64,000 bases of DNA from Nostoc sp. JL33 (GTDB lineage: Bacteria > Cyanobacteriota > Cyanobacteriia > Cyanobacteriales > Nostocaceae): positions 92,379 to 156,378 of the forward strand of contig NZ_JABXKP010000104.1 in the NCBI RefSeq assembly GCF_017114985.1. The letters run 5' to 3'. Both the position numbers and the translations under genes were made by a program. Numbering within the stretch: position 1 is the stretch's first letter; the number at the start of each line of letters is the position of its first letter. The notes beneath the pieces were generated by a model. That model saw nothing but the letters and a program-made list of their open reading frames with translations, was not told the DNA's origin and made no database searches. Below are positions 26,918-36,158 of this stretch, one piece after another.

Positions 26918-28498
26918 ATGCCATCCCTGAATTTGGCGATCGCCCGTCTCTTAAACACTGGCACTGATAACTTCGCCATTTGGGTGGTCAAGGCTCCCTA
27001 TCCCAGTGGCTACGTTTTACGTGACTGTGTATGGCCTGTTGAACTGACTCAAGTTTGGCAAGAATGGCAGCAAATGTTTGCTGGTCATAGTCACCTCGAT
27101 ATTTCCTCAAACTCAACATCTCAAAAAACCAACCCATTGCCCATAGATTGGATTTCACCCCCTTCAGGTGAAGCCATTAAACCCTACAGCAGTCGTCTGA
27201 TGCAATACTTGGGAATGAATTTATGGCGCTGGGTATTCGACGGACAAATTCTCGGTAGTCTAGAACGCAGTCGCGGGATTGCTATGGGTGAGCATACACG
27301 TTTGCGCTTTCGATTAGAAATTCGTGACCCGGATCTGATCGCTTTCCCTTGGGAAATTATGCAGCGTGAGCCTGGTCAATCGGCGATGTCTCTCTCCCCA
27401 GATTTGCTATTTAGTCGCACCAGCACTGAAGTTGACGCTTTACCGTATTTGCGAACTGACAAGGCTTTAAGTATTCTGCTGGTTTTAGGTCACGATCAAA
27501 ACCTGCAACTGGAACAAGAAGCTGCAATCTTACAGCAAATTCTTGCAGATACGCCGGTCGGTGGTAATTCCCAAAGATATGCACCTTGTATAGTGAATCA
27601 ACTCCTACAACCAACTCCACAGGAGTTGATTGATGAATTAGAAACCAAAGCATACAATGTTTTCTTTTATGCTGGACATGGTTTGCCAGGCCCAGACGGG
27701 GGGTTACTGTTTTTGCGACCAGATATGCCTTTGAATGGGATCGAATTGGCGCAAGTATTGACCCGTACAGGTGTGAAACTAGCGGTTTTCAACGCCTGTT
27801 GGGGCGCACAACCAGCTGCTAGCAATCATCAAGCGATACCTGCCAGCAGTTTAGCAGAAGTACTAATTCGTCATGGTGTACCTGCGGTTCTGGGGATGCG
27901 CGATGAAATCGCTGATCACGAAAGCCAGAGTTTTATTCAAGCCTTTACCGAAGCTTTGCGATCGCACAAACCAATTGATGAAGCCGTAGCACTGGCTAGG
28001 CAAGAGTTATTAACACTATATAAATTTAATCAACCTGCTTGGACTTTGCCTGTTCTCTACCTGCATCCAGATTTTAATGGCGAACTGATTAAGAACCTAG
28101 ATGAAGGTATTACCGAACTACCAGACACAGCCATTCCTGATGCAGGTTTCCCGCTTGTGACTGCTTCTTTGCGATCGCTAACCCCAAAAGGGAAAACCTG
28201 GTTGTTGCGTTATGGAGTCACTCGCATCGGTCGCACGAAGGACAATGATATTGTCATCCCCGAACCATCTGTATCCAAACGCCACGCCGAAATCTTCTGT
28301 CGCAATACTCTTACTGATGCTACACTGATGCGAACTTATTACTTGCAAGATTTTTCCACCTACGGGACAACCTGGTTTTTAGGCCCTAATGGTTGGCAAC
28401 AAATCCTCCGCGAGGAAGTCCCTTTGAAATCAGGAATGCAGTTAAAGTTTGGAAGCGCTAGAGGTGAAACCTGGGAGTTTATTATTGAGGACTCCTAG
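26918..28498 (+). CDS. CHAT protease-like domain fused to FHA domain
   Basis: About 526 residues, with start ATG 26918 (M-P-S-L-N-L-A-I-A). The upstream 18-codon extension is Phe/Tyr-rich and rejected. The CHAT (caspase-like) domain has histidine in F-F-Y-A-G-H-G (about 253) and cysteine in V-F-N-A-C-W-G (about 294). An FHA domain at about 425-520 shows R-I-G-R-T-K-D-N-D-I and S-V-S-K-R-H-A-E, which bind phosphothreonine. It lies 149 bp after the PP2C gene on the same strand. I infer that FHA recognition of a phosphorylated partner, reversed by the neighbouring PP2C, controls the protease part. Confidence 0.88.
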   Translation: MPSLNLAIARLLNTGTDNFAIWVVKAPYPSGYVLRDCVWPVELTQVWQEWQQMFAGHSHLDISSNSTSQKTNPLPIDWISPPSGEAIKPYSSRLMQYLGMNLWRWVFDGQILGSLERSRGIAMGEHTRLRFRLEIRDPDLIAFPWEIMQREPGQSAMSLSPDLLFSRTSTEVDALPYLRTDKALSILLVLGHDQNLQLEQEAAILQQILADTPVGGNSQRYAPCIVNQLLQPTPQELIDELETKAYNVFFYAGHGLPGPDGGLLFLRPDMPLNGIELAQVLTRTGVKLAVFNACWGAQPAASNHQAIPASSLAEVLIRHGVPAVLGMRDEIADHESQSFIQAFTEALRSHKPIDEAVALARQELLTLYKFNQPAWTLPVLYLHPDFNGELIKNLDEGITELPDTAIPDAGFPLVTASLRSLTPKGKTWLLRYGVTRIGRTKDNDIVIPEPSVSKRHAEIFCRNTLTDATLMRTYYLQDFSTYGTTWFLGPNGWQQILREEVPLKSGMQLKFGSARGETWEFIIEDS

Positions 28499-28729
28499 CA
28501 GAGCTATTCAAAAAGAAGGCTAAAGGCAAAGGAATGAATTAGGTCGCCCACTGTCGCCAAAGAGCTTTTTACCTTTCCCCCATTCCCCTTCTTGATAAAT
28601 CGATTTGGATGTTGAGCATCAACCTTTAAATTCTGTTTTACCCGGAGAAGAAATCAACTGTTTTTGCGGAAATCTCTTCTGAGGAATTGTAGCTGTCAAT
28701 ATGACCAAATAATCTTGAGGCAATAAAAA

Positions 28730-29377
28730 ATGGCTAAAAAAATTAACGACTCGGACACTTTCTCCTCTTTGCCATATAAAGTAGATTTAGAGTTTTTAGA
28801 AGCCTTACTGGAACCAGAAGATGCTACCTATCCCTGGAATCCAGGTGATGATGAATCAGAACCTTATTTTCAGGAACTAGAACAACAATTTGGTATACCA
28901 GATTTACTTGATGAAGAACTGATCAGGCGATCGCAAGATTTTTACAGCCATCTAGACACACTTTGGTCTGGTATTGCTTCTACACCAGACCACAATCACA
29001 ACCTACAACACGCAGGATTGCTTAATCTTCAAGAAACATTACGTACTACTTTTTGTGCTTATGTCCCCCAAGAATTGCTCAACGCCATCGCCACCAAAGC
29101 TGCTGAGATATTTGCTTCTCGCCAATTAATAAGTGAGCAACTGGTTGAGTGTATTCAGACAGTACTACCAACTTGGGGAACAGAGGATCTTTTAGTTTTG
29201 GCTCGTCCTTTTGCTTACGCTATGCGAAGTAGCGAACCGCAAAACGCGGCATCTGCGCTCACTAATCTGAAAAATAGCGAGTGGACAGCTTTATCAGAAA
29301 TAGAGAAAGCAAAAGTTAGTTTAGCGATCGCTTCCTATGCTTTGACTCAACTTAACAAGTCTCAGTCTCAACCATAA
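28730..29377 (+). CDS. acidic protein of unknown function, third gene of PP2C/CHAT-FHA group
   Basis: The 215-residue soluble protein starts M-A-K-K-I-N-D-S-D and is acidic in its first third (E-A-L-L-E-P-E-D, G-D-D-E-S-E-P-Y-F). The remainder is helical and rich in Ala/Leu/Gln. I do not recognise a family. Its position, same strand and 231 bp after the CHAT-FHA gene, makes it a candidate partner or substrate of that protein. The stretch around 29212-29250 (GCTTACGCTATGCGAAG) resembles a dispersed Nostoc repeat and may be an in-frame insertion. Confidence 0.75.
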   Translation: MAKKINDSDTFSSLPYKVDLEFLEALLEPEDATYPWNPGDDESEPYFQELEQQFGIPDLLDEELIRRSQDFYSHLDTLWSGIASTPDHNHNLQHAGLLNLQETLRTTFCAYVPQELLNAIATKAAEIFASRQLISEQLVECIQTVLPTWGTEDLLVLARPFAYAMRSSEPQNAASALTNLKNSEWTALSEIEKAKVSLAIASYALTQLNKSQSQP

Positions 29378-29755
29378 ATAAAGAACAGGTCACAGGTGAC
29401 AGGAAATAGAAAACGCCCTTTGCACTTACTCTCAACAGAGGTGTCTCTTGCTCTCTTGCAAAGATGTTGGTTTGCCTTACGCAGAGTCGAAAATCAAGAC
29501 TTTTGCAACAAAAAAGCTTAATTATCTTTATTCTTGTAAGTACAATTCACCCATAATAAATTGACAATACGCTGATTTTCAAACTACGCCATCTATCCCA
29601 AGAGATAAATATTCAACAGTCATTGGACATTGGGCATTGGTTATTAATTTTTCTCCCTAACTCCCTAACTCCCTAACTCCCTGCCCTTGTCTGCGAATAG
29701 CGTATCGCACAAAGACGCGCAAGGGACAATGCGTAAATTAATTTCTCCCTATCTG
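29378..29755. other. intergenic region between convergent genes
   Basis: It contains short heptamer-type runs (CATTGGACATTGGGCATTGG near 29622, CTCCCTAA repeats at about 29655-29684) and no gene. A clear terminator for either neighbour was not found. Confidence 0.4.
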
Positions 29756-31138
29756 TTATTTTGGGCCAAGAAATCGGGTAGCAAAATTTTGCGATCGCGT
29801 CGGTGACAGCGCCCGTGCCTTGAGAATTGCCGCCATCAAAAAGGCATAAGATAACACCCCAACAACTACCAAGAGTAAGGCATTGATTGATCCTGTAGCA
29901 TTCCACAGAGCGTGGAGAGCAGCGGCACTAAGATAACCAATAGAGAGAATTTGCCAACTTCTACTGGGCTTGAGGACAGCCAATCCGATAAAATAACCCA
30001 GGTAGCCACTATAAGCCATGTGTCCGGCTACAGCGCCTAAAATTCGCGGAATTAGCAGTTGTAAACCCGCTAGTTGACCAGCAGCGCCTGTACCCACCTG
30101 TTGCGTGACATTTTGCGTAATATCTGGCACATATTGTCCGAGAGTTTCCAAGAGAGTGAAGCCCACAGCAGAAGCTGTTCCCAGGAGAATACCATCTAGA
30201 GGTTCCCAGACGCCTATGCGTTCCCGCCAAGGTGAAGACAAAATTCTACCGAGGGCAAAAGCCCCTAATACAGGCAATCCCTTGAGTAATTCCTCCATCA
30301 AGCCAGCGCCAAAAAACATCCGCACCAGTAATTCTGTGAAGGTGATAGATTCTTGGGGTGAGGGCAATTTTCCAGGTAGGAAGGTGCGAAACACGAAGAT
30401 AAATACATCCAACACCGGACTGAGCAAAATTAGCATCGTAGACAATGCCGCAGCCATTAGCACCCACCAAGGCTTCTGTTTACCGCAAAGTTGGTAAACA
30501 AAATAGTAGGCAGCGAAGGCGATGTAACTTGCTACAATAACTTGATTAGCTTGAGGCTGACCGACTGTAGCAAACATTAACACTACAAAGATTACGGTGA
30601 GTATTCCCGGTACGAGGTAAGCTTTACTAGTTAAATCTTTACCAGTGGAAATAATCGGAAAAAGCTGGGTGAAGCTAACAGAATCTGGCTGCTTTAATTG
30701 CGTGTGGTTGTGGTAGTTTGTCGCCGAAGGCAGGGGTGTAACCTGGTTCACTGTCGTGGCCGGGGTGATTGAGGTAAACTCATACTCAAAAACGTATTGC
30801 GGGCCATCAGCACCTAGAGAAATGCGATCGCCTGCGTGCAATTCTTGACATTCATACAAGCGTTGTCCATTCAAATAAGTGCCATTAGCACTATTCAAAT
30901 CACAAAGCACCCAACTGAATTTGCTGTCTGGGGATAGAGAAAGGGGACGAACCACCGCATGACGACGAGATACCATTCGGTACATCATGGCATCCAAGAC
31001 AACTTGGCAGCTGGGGTCGCGTCCAATTACCATCTCTTTACTGGGGGGCAGCGAGTAGCGAGATTCTGATCCAAAAGCTGCCCCATTACCAGACACTAGC
31101 CGCAGAAATGCATTATGTCTTGCGTTTTTGCCTGTCAT
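29756..31138 (-). CDS. FHA domain fused to PrsW-type intramembrane protease
   Basis: In this 460-residue protein an N-terminal FHA domain (about 25-115) shows V-I-G-R-D-P-S-C, S-R-R-H-A-V-V and N-S-A-N-G-T-Y-L-N-G. About eight transmembrane segments follow, carrying PrsW motifs: E-E-L-L-K (282-286), histidine in A-G-H-M-A-Y-S-G (373) and histidine in A-L-H-A-L-W-N (409). PrsW-type proteases cut membrane anti-sigma factors in Bacillus; here the FHA part suggests control by a phosphorylated ligand. It faces the PP2C/CHAT-FHA group tail to tail. Confidence 0.88.
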   Translation of the reverse strand: MTGKNARHNAFLRLVSGNGAAFGSESRYSLPPSKEMVIGRDPSCQVVLDAMMYRMVSRRHAVVRPLSLSPDSKFSWVLCDLNSANGTYLNGQRLYECQELHAGDRISLGADGPQYVFEYEFTSITPATTVNQVTPLPSATNYHNHTQLKQPDSVSFTQLFPIISTGKDLTSKAYLVPGILTVIFVVLMFATVGQPQANQVIVASYIAFAAYYFVYQLCGKQKPWWVLMAAALSTMLILLSPVLDVFIFVFRTFLPGKLPSPQESITFTELLVRMFFGAGLMEELLKGLPVLGAFALGRILSSPWRERIGVWEPLDGILLGTASAVGFTLLETLGQYVPDITQNVTQQVGTGAAGQLAGLQLLIPRILGAVAGHMAYSGYLGYFIGLAVLKPSRSWQILSIGYLSAAALHALWNATGSINALLLVVVGVLSYAFLMAAILKARALSPTRSQNFATRFLGPK

Positions 31139-31584
31139 CGATAAGAAGTGCGTTTCTAAACTAATTCTTCACATAATTTGGCAGCAGGACTAACCTTAGC
31201 CACATTAACAGCAGCATTGCTAAATCCACTATAGCTTCACTTACTGCTAAGAAATTTAAAATTTCCAAATGCAAAATTTAAAATTGTTTCACTTAATCTG
31301 AATCACTATTCCATCTACTGAGAGTTTGTCCAAAACCGGGCTTGTTACACGGATAAATTCAGCTTGGATCGGTGGTATACTCTTGACACCCTATTTGCAA
31401 ATTTAACCCACGGCAATTGCTCAAAAAATAGTAGTTTTTACTGCATTTAGGCTGATCAAAAAACCCTATAATTTTCAGTTTTCTGTTGTCAATTCTTCTT
31501 GCCACTGATAATTGACTAATCTCCTTTGGAGTAGGGAAAGAAACTGCTCCGAAGATCGAATCAAAGGATTTGCGGTATCTTGCC
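31139..31584. other. intergenic region without recognised genes
   Basis: About 450 bp between the FHA-PrsW gene (whose promoter must lie here) and the end of the DJ-1 gene. Reading frames are short and low in quality. No repeat or terminator was recognised. Confidence 0.4.
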
Positions 31585-32187
31585 TCAAACAACTTTAGCC
31601 AGTTCTGGGTGTTCAATCTTAGTTCCAAGTACTATGAGGAATTCTGCCAGCCAATGGGGGTGAGCAGGCCAAGCTGGTGCTGTCACCAAGTTACCGTCAA
31701 CTATTGCCTGATCAACAGGGATATCGACATAAATCCCGCCAGCACTCTTGACATCTGGGCTACAAGCAGGATAACCAGTACATCTTTTGCCTTGCAGTAC
31801 ATCAGCAGCGGCCAATAACTGCAAGCCGTGGCAGATGGCAGCAATCGGTTTATTCGTTTGGGCAAAGTGATGGGTGATTTCTAGCACCTGCTGATTCAAA
31901 CGAATATATTCTGGTGCCCGTCCTCCGGGAATGACTAAGGCATCATAGGTTGCGGCTTCTACTTCTGCAAACGTAGCATTTAAAGTGAAATTGTGACCGG
32001 GTTTTTCGCTGTAAGTCTGGTCTCCTTCAAAGTCGTGAACTGCTGTCCGCACCTTGTCGCCAGCTTTTTTGTCGGGGCAAACTGCATGGACAGTATGTCC
32101 CACCATTTGCAATGCCTGGAAAGGAACCATTACTTCATAGTCTTCTACATAGTCTCCAACAAGCATCAAAAGTTTCTTTGCAGCCAT
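31585..32187 (-). CDS. DJ-1/PfpI family protein
   Basis: The 200-residue protein has the class I glutamine amidotransferase-like fold of DJ-1/PfpI: K-L-L-M-L-V-G-D-Y-V-E-D-Y-E at the N-terminus, A-L-V-I-P-G-G near 83 and the nucleophile elbow A-A-I-C-H-G with Cys119-His120. Members act as proteases, glyoxalases or chaperones, so a specific reaction cannot be assigned. It stands alone upstream of a repeat-rich 200-bp gap (GGCCCGCCTTTGCCTGCGGG near 32310). Confidence 0.88.
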   Translation of the reverse strand: MAAKKLLMLVGDYVEDYEVMVPFQALQMVGHTVHAVCPDKKAGDKVRTAVHDFEGDQTYSEKPGHNFTLNATFAEVEAATYDALVIPGGRAPEYIRLNQQVLEITHHFAQTNKPIAAICHGLQLLAAADVLQGKRCTGYPACSPDVKSAGGIYVDIPVDQAIVDGNLVTAPAWPAHPHWLAEFLIVLGTKIEHPELAKVV

Positions 32188-32389
32188 ATTTTTGTTACCC
32201 TCACCTATTAATCAATAGTTAATAGCTGTTTATAAAGTAAATATTATAGGGCTTAGGCACAGCTAATAAAAAATGTCGGCACGTTCGCAAAGGTGGGGCA
32301 GGCTTTTGGGCCCGCCTTTGCCTGCGGGCGCTCTTTTCGCCCCACCCCACAAGAAATAGTTGAGTATTTTTTCATTTGTCAGCCCCTAA

Positions 32390-32842
32390 TTAAAGCAGAT
32401 TAAATTCTGCGATCGCTCTGGGAAAATTTTTGTTTTCATGTCCTGGCTGGCTGAGTTTAATCAAGGCAAAACGCTGCAATGGCGTTAAAGCTGCCCAATT
32501 TTGCTGTGTCAAGGTTACACCTATCTCTTGAGCTTTTTCCTGGATGCTGGCTGGTACAGTGGCGGAGTCTAGCCATGCGGGATGAGGCTCAATGGGCAAT
32601 TTTGTCGCTGGTATACCTGTGCGTTGTATAATTAACTGCTGGATATGTTCGCCGTAAGACTGAATTTCCGTTTCTGTAGTGCAAGGTAATTCGACTAAAG
32701 CTTCACGCTCGGCTGTAGTCATTTGATTCCAATCAGACAATTTTAGCTTGATGCCACAGGTATCTAATTTGCAACGCACCTGCATGGGGATGCAACGTAG
32801 GGAATCAACAAAGTCGGCTTCAAATTGAAAGAAATTGGACAT
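32390..32842 (-). CDS. narM: nitrate reductase-associated protein NarM
   Basis: The 150-residue protein opens M-S-N-F-F-Q-F-E-A-D-F-V-D-S-L-R-C-I-P-M and continues V-R-C-K-L-D-T-C-G-I-K-L, with L-T-P-L-Q-R-F-A-L-I-K-L near the end; this fits the cyanobacterial NarM family, needed in Synechococcus for active nitrate reductase. It lies 5 bp downstream of a PsiE-type gene, so the two are probably one transcript, close to narB on the same strand. Confidence 0.88.
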   Translation of the reverse strand: MSNFFQFEADFVDSLRCIPMQVRCKLDTCGIKLKLSDWNQMTTAEREALVELPCTTETEIQSYGEHIQQLIIQRTGIPATKLPIEPHPAWLDSATVPASIQEKAQEIGVTLTQQNWAALTPLQRFALIKLSQPGHENKNFPRAIAEFNLL

Positions 32843-32847
32843 TTTAT

Positions 32848-33306
32848 TTATCTTGCATCTTTGGAATTACTGAGACGAATTATTAAATAACTAATTGATA
32901 AGGCAAGAATAGCTATACCTAGACCAATTATATCAAGACCTCCAATTTTTCCTAAGTCAAGAATAATAATTTTTCTGGCAACAGCAATTAAAGAAGTAAC
33001 AATAACTAATTCAACCTGAAAAACGTGTTTTCGTAAATAGGCTGTAATATTTTCTAAAATCTCTAAAGCAATTAAAATATTTAAAAATAAACCGAAAATC
33101 TTATATAAGGTTGTGTTGAAAGTACCGTAAGGCACTGTAAATAATTCTTTAAAAATAAACACTCCTAAATCTGCGATCGCTACCAAAATCACAATTACCA
33201 TGAAAATAGATAGAGCTTTAGAAACTAGCACTTCTATATTTTCGATGATGTGCATGAAGTTCTGATCACTGGTAATTACTAAAATTTGCCTCAGTAGCTT
33301 TTTCAT
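32848..33306 (-). CDS. PsiE-family membrane protein
   Basis: The 152-residue protein has four predicted transmembrane helices (about 30-50, 65-85, 100-120, 122-142) and the PsiE-like pattern A-D-L-G-V-F-I-F-K-E-L-F, L-E-I-L-E-N-I-T-A-Y-L-R and V-A-R-K-I-I-I-L-D-L. Function is unknown; E. coli psiE is phosphate-starvation inducible. Here it is tightly coupled to narM, which suggests a role or co-regulation in nitrate assimilation. Confidence 0.82.
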   Translation of the reverse strand: MKKLLRQILVITSDQNFMHIIENIEVLVSKALSIFMVIVILVAIADLGVFIFKELFTVPYGTFNTTLYKIFGLFLNILIALEILENITAYLRKHVFQVELVIVTSLIAVARKIIILDLGKIGGLDIIGLGIAILALSISYLIIRLSNSKDAR

Positions 33307-33677
33307 AATGCTGCACCCGATTCTAAAATAAAAGAAAATCCCATAGATAAATCTAGAGGATTAAAATAATTCCTAATTCGTAATTACGTTTTGTAACGTG
33401 GATTTTAATTAGGCGTTCAATTCGTGTTGCTCTTCTATTGCTGAGGAATTAAATTGGACAACTTTGTTAAAAAAGATGCCTTGCTGATGTTTTGTAAGTT
33501 TTCTATTTATTTTTTATTCTTTATCCCTAGCTAAAATCCTGGCTCAGTAAAACCTCTTGTTACTAGAGATTTTATTTCTTTAGATATGGTAATTGGTAAC
33601 AGTCAAAAGTAGAGAGTCATAAAAAATTATCATAACTATTGACTATTGATTATTGACGAAATTACCACTTTAGAGGT
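33307..33677. other. AT-rich intergenic region downstream of narB
   Basis: About 370 bp with no gene. It should carry the psiE-narM promoter, but no perfect GTA-N8-TAC box was found. Confidence 0.4.
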
Positions 33678-35936
33678 TTACTTTGCAGCTGACCATTGTG
33701 AGGACTGGAGTTGATAATTTTTGACTGTAACTTCTACAGAAATTGGTATCAGTTGCACCGCACAGGCTTTTAATTCTGGTTGCAGTGAATCGGGGCAGGA
33801 TTCTGGATGGGTGAGGGCATTAGCTTCGGCATTGTCTGCCCACAGCGAACCCCAGTGCATGGGGACAAAAAGTGTACCAGGTGCGATCGCTTTTGTCACT
33901 TTAGCAGGAAACTTAGCTTTACCCCGACGCGATCGCACTTCCACAAACATATTATCTACAACACCTAACCGAGCAGCATCACGGGGATGAATTTCGATAA
34001 ACGGTTCGGGATGCATTTTGCAAATTTTTTCAATCCGCCCGGTGCGTGTCTGCGTATGCCAGTGTCCGTAAAGGCGTCCATTAGTTAGCACAAACGGATA
34101 ATCTGGGTCTGGTGGTTCTGCCAATCCCTTTGAGTAATATGCCCCAAATCGAGCGCGTCCATCAGGGGTGTGGAAACGGAGATTGGTGTAAAGTCTTTTG
34201 GAGTGAGTAGGGAGTAGGGAGTGGGGAGTAGGGGAAGAGAATGTTTTATCCCCACTCCCCACTCCCGATTCCCCACTCCCCTCTTCTGGGTGAGGCCATT
34301 GAGTCGGGCCGTCAGCTTGTAATTGCGTGTGAGTGATACCTGTCATATCGCAGGGGCGAGTTTTAGTTAGTTTGACAAACTCAGCATAAACTTCGGCAGA
34401 GTCAAGAAAGGCAAACTCTTTCTCAAAACCTAATCTACGTCCAACTTCAGCAAAAATTTCCCAATCTGCTTTAGCTTCTCTTGGCGGTTGGCGGAATGCT
34501 TGACATAAAGTTACCACCCGTTCGGAGTTTGTCATCACACCAGTTTTTTCACCCCACTGGGCTGCTGGTAGCAAAACGTGAGCGTAGGCAGAGGTTTCTG
34601 TAGGATAATAGGCGTCTTGGTAAATGGTAAAAGGCGATCGCAATAACGCCTTCTTAGTTCGCTCCAAATCTGGCATACTCACAGCTGGGTTAGTAGCCGC
34701 AATCCATAGTAACTCTACAGCGCCATCTTCCAAGCCAGTAATCATGTCCCAAGCAGTCAAACCGGGATTCGGCGAAATCTGTCCTGGCTTGAGTCCCCAG
34801 AACTCCTCAACTTCTGCGCGGTGCTGAGGATCTTTTACCACCCGATAACCTGGTAATAAATGCGCCAAACCTCCGGCTTCCCTTCCTCCCATTGCGTTTG
34901 GCTGACCAGTGAGAGAAAAAGGCCCAGCCCCAGGTTTGCCAATCTGTCCAGTCATTAGGTGCAGGTTAATGATAGTTCTTACCTTAGCCGTCCCTTCTGA
35001 GGATTGATTTACACCCATTGACCACAAAGATAGTACCCGCTCAGATTTACCCCAATAGTGTGCTGCTGTTTCTAAATCTTCAATGCTGATTCCACATTCA
35101 CGAGCTACCACTTCTGGCGGATAGTGGCGAATCACTTCAGCGTATGCGGGAAAGTTAACGGTGCAGTCGTCCATGAACATCGGATCAGTGTAGTTCCAGC
35201 GCATCAACAAGTGGGCGATGCCGTTCAACAAGTCGATATCTGTACCAGGACGAATCGCTAAATGCAAATCAGCAGCTTCTGCGGTTGGTGTGCGACGCGG
35301 ATCAACCACAATCATTTTGACTTTGCGGTTCTTTTTGTGATATTTTTCCAGTCGGTTAAAAACGATCGGGTGACATTCGGCTGTATTAGTGCCAATTAAA
35401 AATGCACAGTCAGTTAACTCTAAGTCTTCGTAACAACAGGGCGGGCCATCTGAGCCAAAGCTTTGAATGTAGCCAGCTACAGCACTAGACATACATAAGC
35501 GAGAATTGGCATCAAAATTATTGGTACCCAGACAGCCTTTCATGAGTTTCTGGGCTATGTAGTAATCCTCAGTTTGAAACTGACCGGAACCATACATACA
35601 AATGGCTTCTGGGCCTTGAGTGAAGCGCACGGTTTGAATGCGCTTGGTGATCAGTTCAAAAGCTTCATCCCAACTAACGCGCCGAAACTCTTGATCTAAG
35701 GAGTCTCGCACCATTGGGTAATGTAATCTATTTTTATCTAAAGATTCTGCGATCGTTGCGCCTTTGACGCAAACCATTCCTTGACTGGATGGATGGGCTT
35801 TGTCGCCCCGAACTCGCCAAGTTGGATTTCCTTGGCTATCTCGATTAGTTGCTTTGCCAAGTTGGGCTGGAGGTGAAACTTCTAGTCCACAGCCAACACC
35901 ACAGTAGGGACAGAGGGTTTTGGTAAATTCACTCAT
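33678..35936 (-). CDS. narB: ferredoxin-nitrate reductase, molybdopterin subunit
   Basis: The 752-residue protein has the N-terminal 4Fe-4S motif C-P-Y-C-G-V-G-C with a further cysteine in G-M-V-C-V-K-G-A, the molybdopterin domains (C-M-Y-G-S-G-Q-F-Q-T-E-D-Y, G-Q-P-N-A-M-G-G-R-E) and the C-terminal dinucleotide-binding domain (T-N-G-R-L-Y-G-H-W-H-T). It reduces nitrate to nitrite with reduced ferredoxin. Residues about 551-578 are an in-frame insertion of a heptamer repeat (G-S-G-E-S-G-V-G-S-G), making the protein longer than usual just before the C-terminal domain. It follows nrtP on the same strand. Confidence 0.93.
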   Translation of the reverse strand: MSEFTKTLCPYCGVGCGLEVSPPAQLGKATNRDSQGNPTWRVRGDKAHPSSQGMVCVKGATIAESLDKNRLHYPMVRDSLDQEFRRVSWDEAFELITKRIQTVRFTQGPEAICMYGSGQFQTEDYYIAQKLMKGCLGTNNFDANSRLCMSSAVAGYIQSFGSDGPPCCYEDLELTDCAFLIGTNTAECHPIVFNRLEKYHKKNRKVKMIVVDPRRTPTAEAADLHLAIRPGTDIDLLNGIAHLLMRWNYTDPMFMDDCTVNFPAYAEVIRHYPPEVVARECGISIEDLETAAHYWGKSERVLSLWSMGVNQSSEGTAKVRTIINLHLMTGQIGKPGAGPFSLTGQPNAMGGREAGGLAHLLPGYRVVKDPQHRAEVEEFWGLKPGQISPNPGLTAWDMITGLEDGAVELLWIAATNPAVSMPDLERTKKALLRSPFTIYQDAYYPTETSAYAHVLLPAAQWGEKTGVMTNSERVVTLCQAFRQPPREAKADWEIFAEVGRRLGFEKEFAFLDSAEVYAEFVKLTKTRPCDMTGITHTQLQADGPTQWPHPEEGSGESGVGSGDKTFSSPTPHSLLPTHSKRLYTNLRFHTPDGRARFGAYYSKGLAEPPDPDYPFVLTNGRLYGHWHTQTRTGRIEKICKMHPEPFIEIHPRDAARLGVVDNMFVEVRSRRGKAKFPAKVTKAIAPGTLFVPMHWGSLWADNAEANALTHPESCPDSLQPELKACAVQLIPISVEVTVKNYQLQSSQWSAAK
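34204..34281. repeat. hairpin-forming heptamer repeat inside narB
   Basis: A run of GGGAGTA/GGGGAGT heptamers (34208-34234) is followed after a short loop by the complementary ACTCCCC heptamers (34252-34281). A stretch of about 27 bp, including GATTCCCCACTCCC, is identical to one in nirA. It is read in frame through narB without a stop. Confidence 0.85.
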
Positions 35937-36019
35937 GGCTGTTGTACCATTTGGTTATTTTGATTTTGCAACCTCAGATGTAGCGACAGGTTGAGAAATT
36001 TGTGTGTTATGCAAAAAGC

Positions 36020-36062
36020 TTTTTATCGAACCGCAGAGACGCAGAGAGCGCAGAGAGAAGAA
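36020..36062. repeat. dispersed CGCAGAG repeat upstream of narB
   Basis: GAACCGCAGAGACGCAGAG and following CGCAGAG units form a short repeat of the type also found inside the GH116 gene at 57104-57135 (opposite orientation). The gap 35937-36158 otherwise shows nothing. Confidence 0.6.
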
Positions 36063-36158
36063 GAGATTTTCATGAATTAGGATTGCTATGGAAGGATGAA
36101 GTGTAATGTTCTCTAATTCAGATTTGATAGTGAATTTTTTACTTCATCCTTGAGTTGA

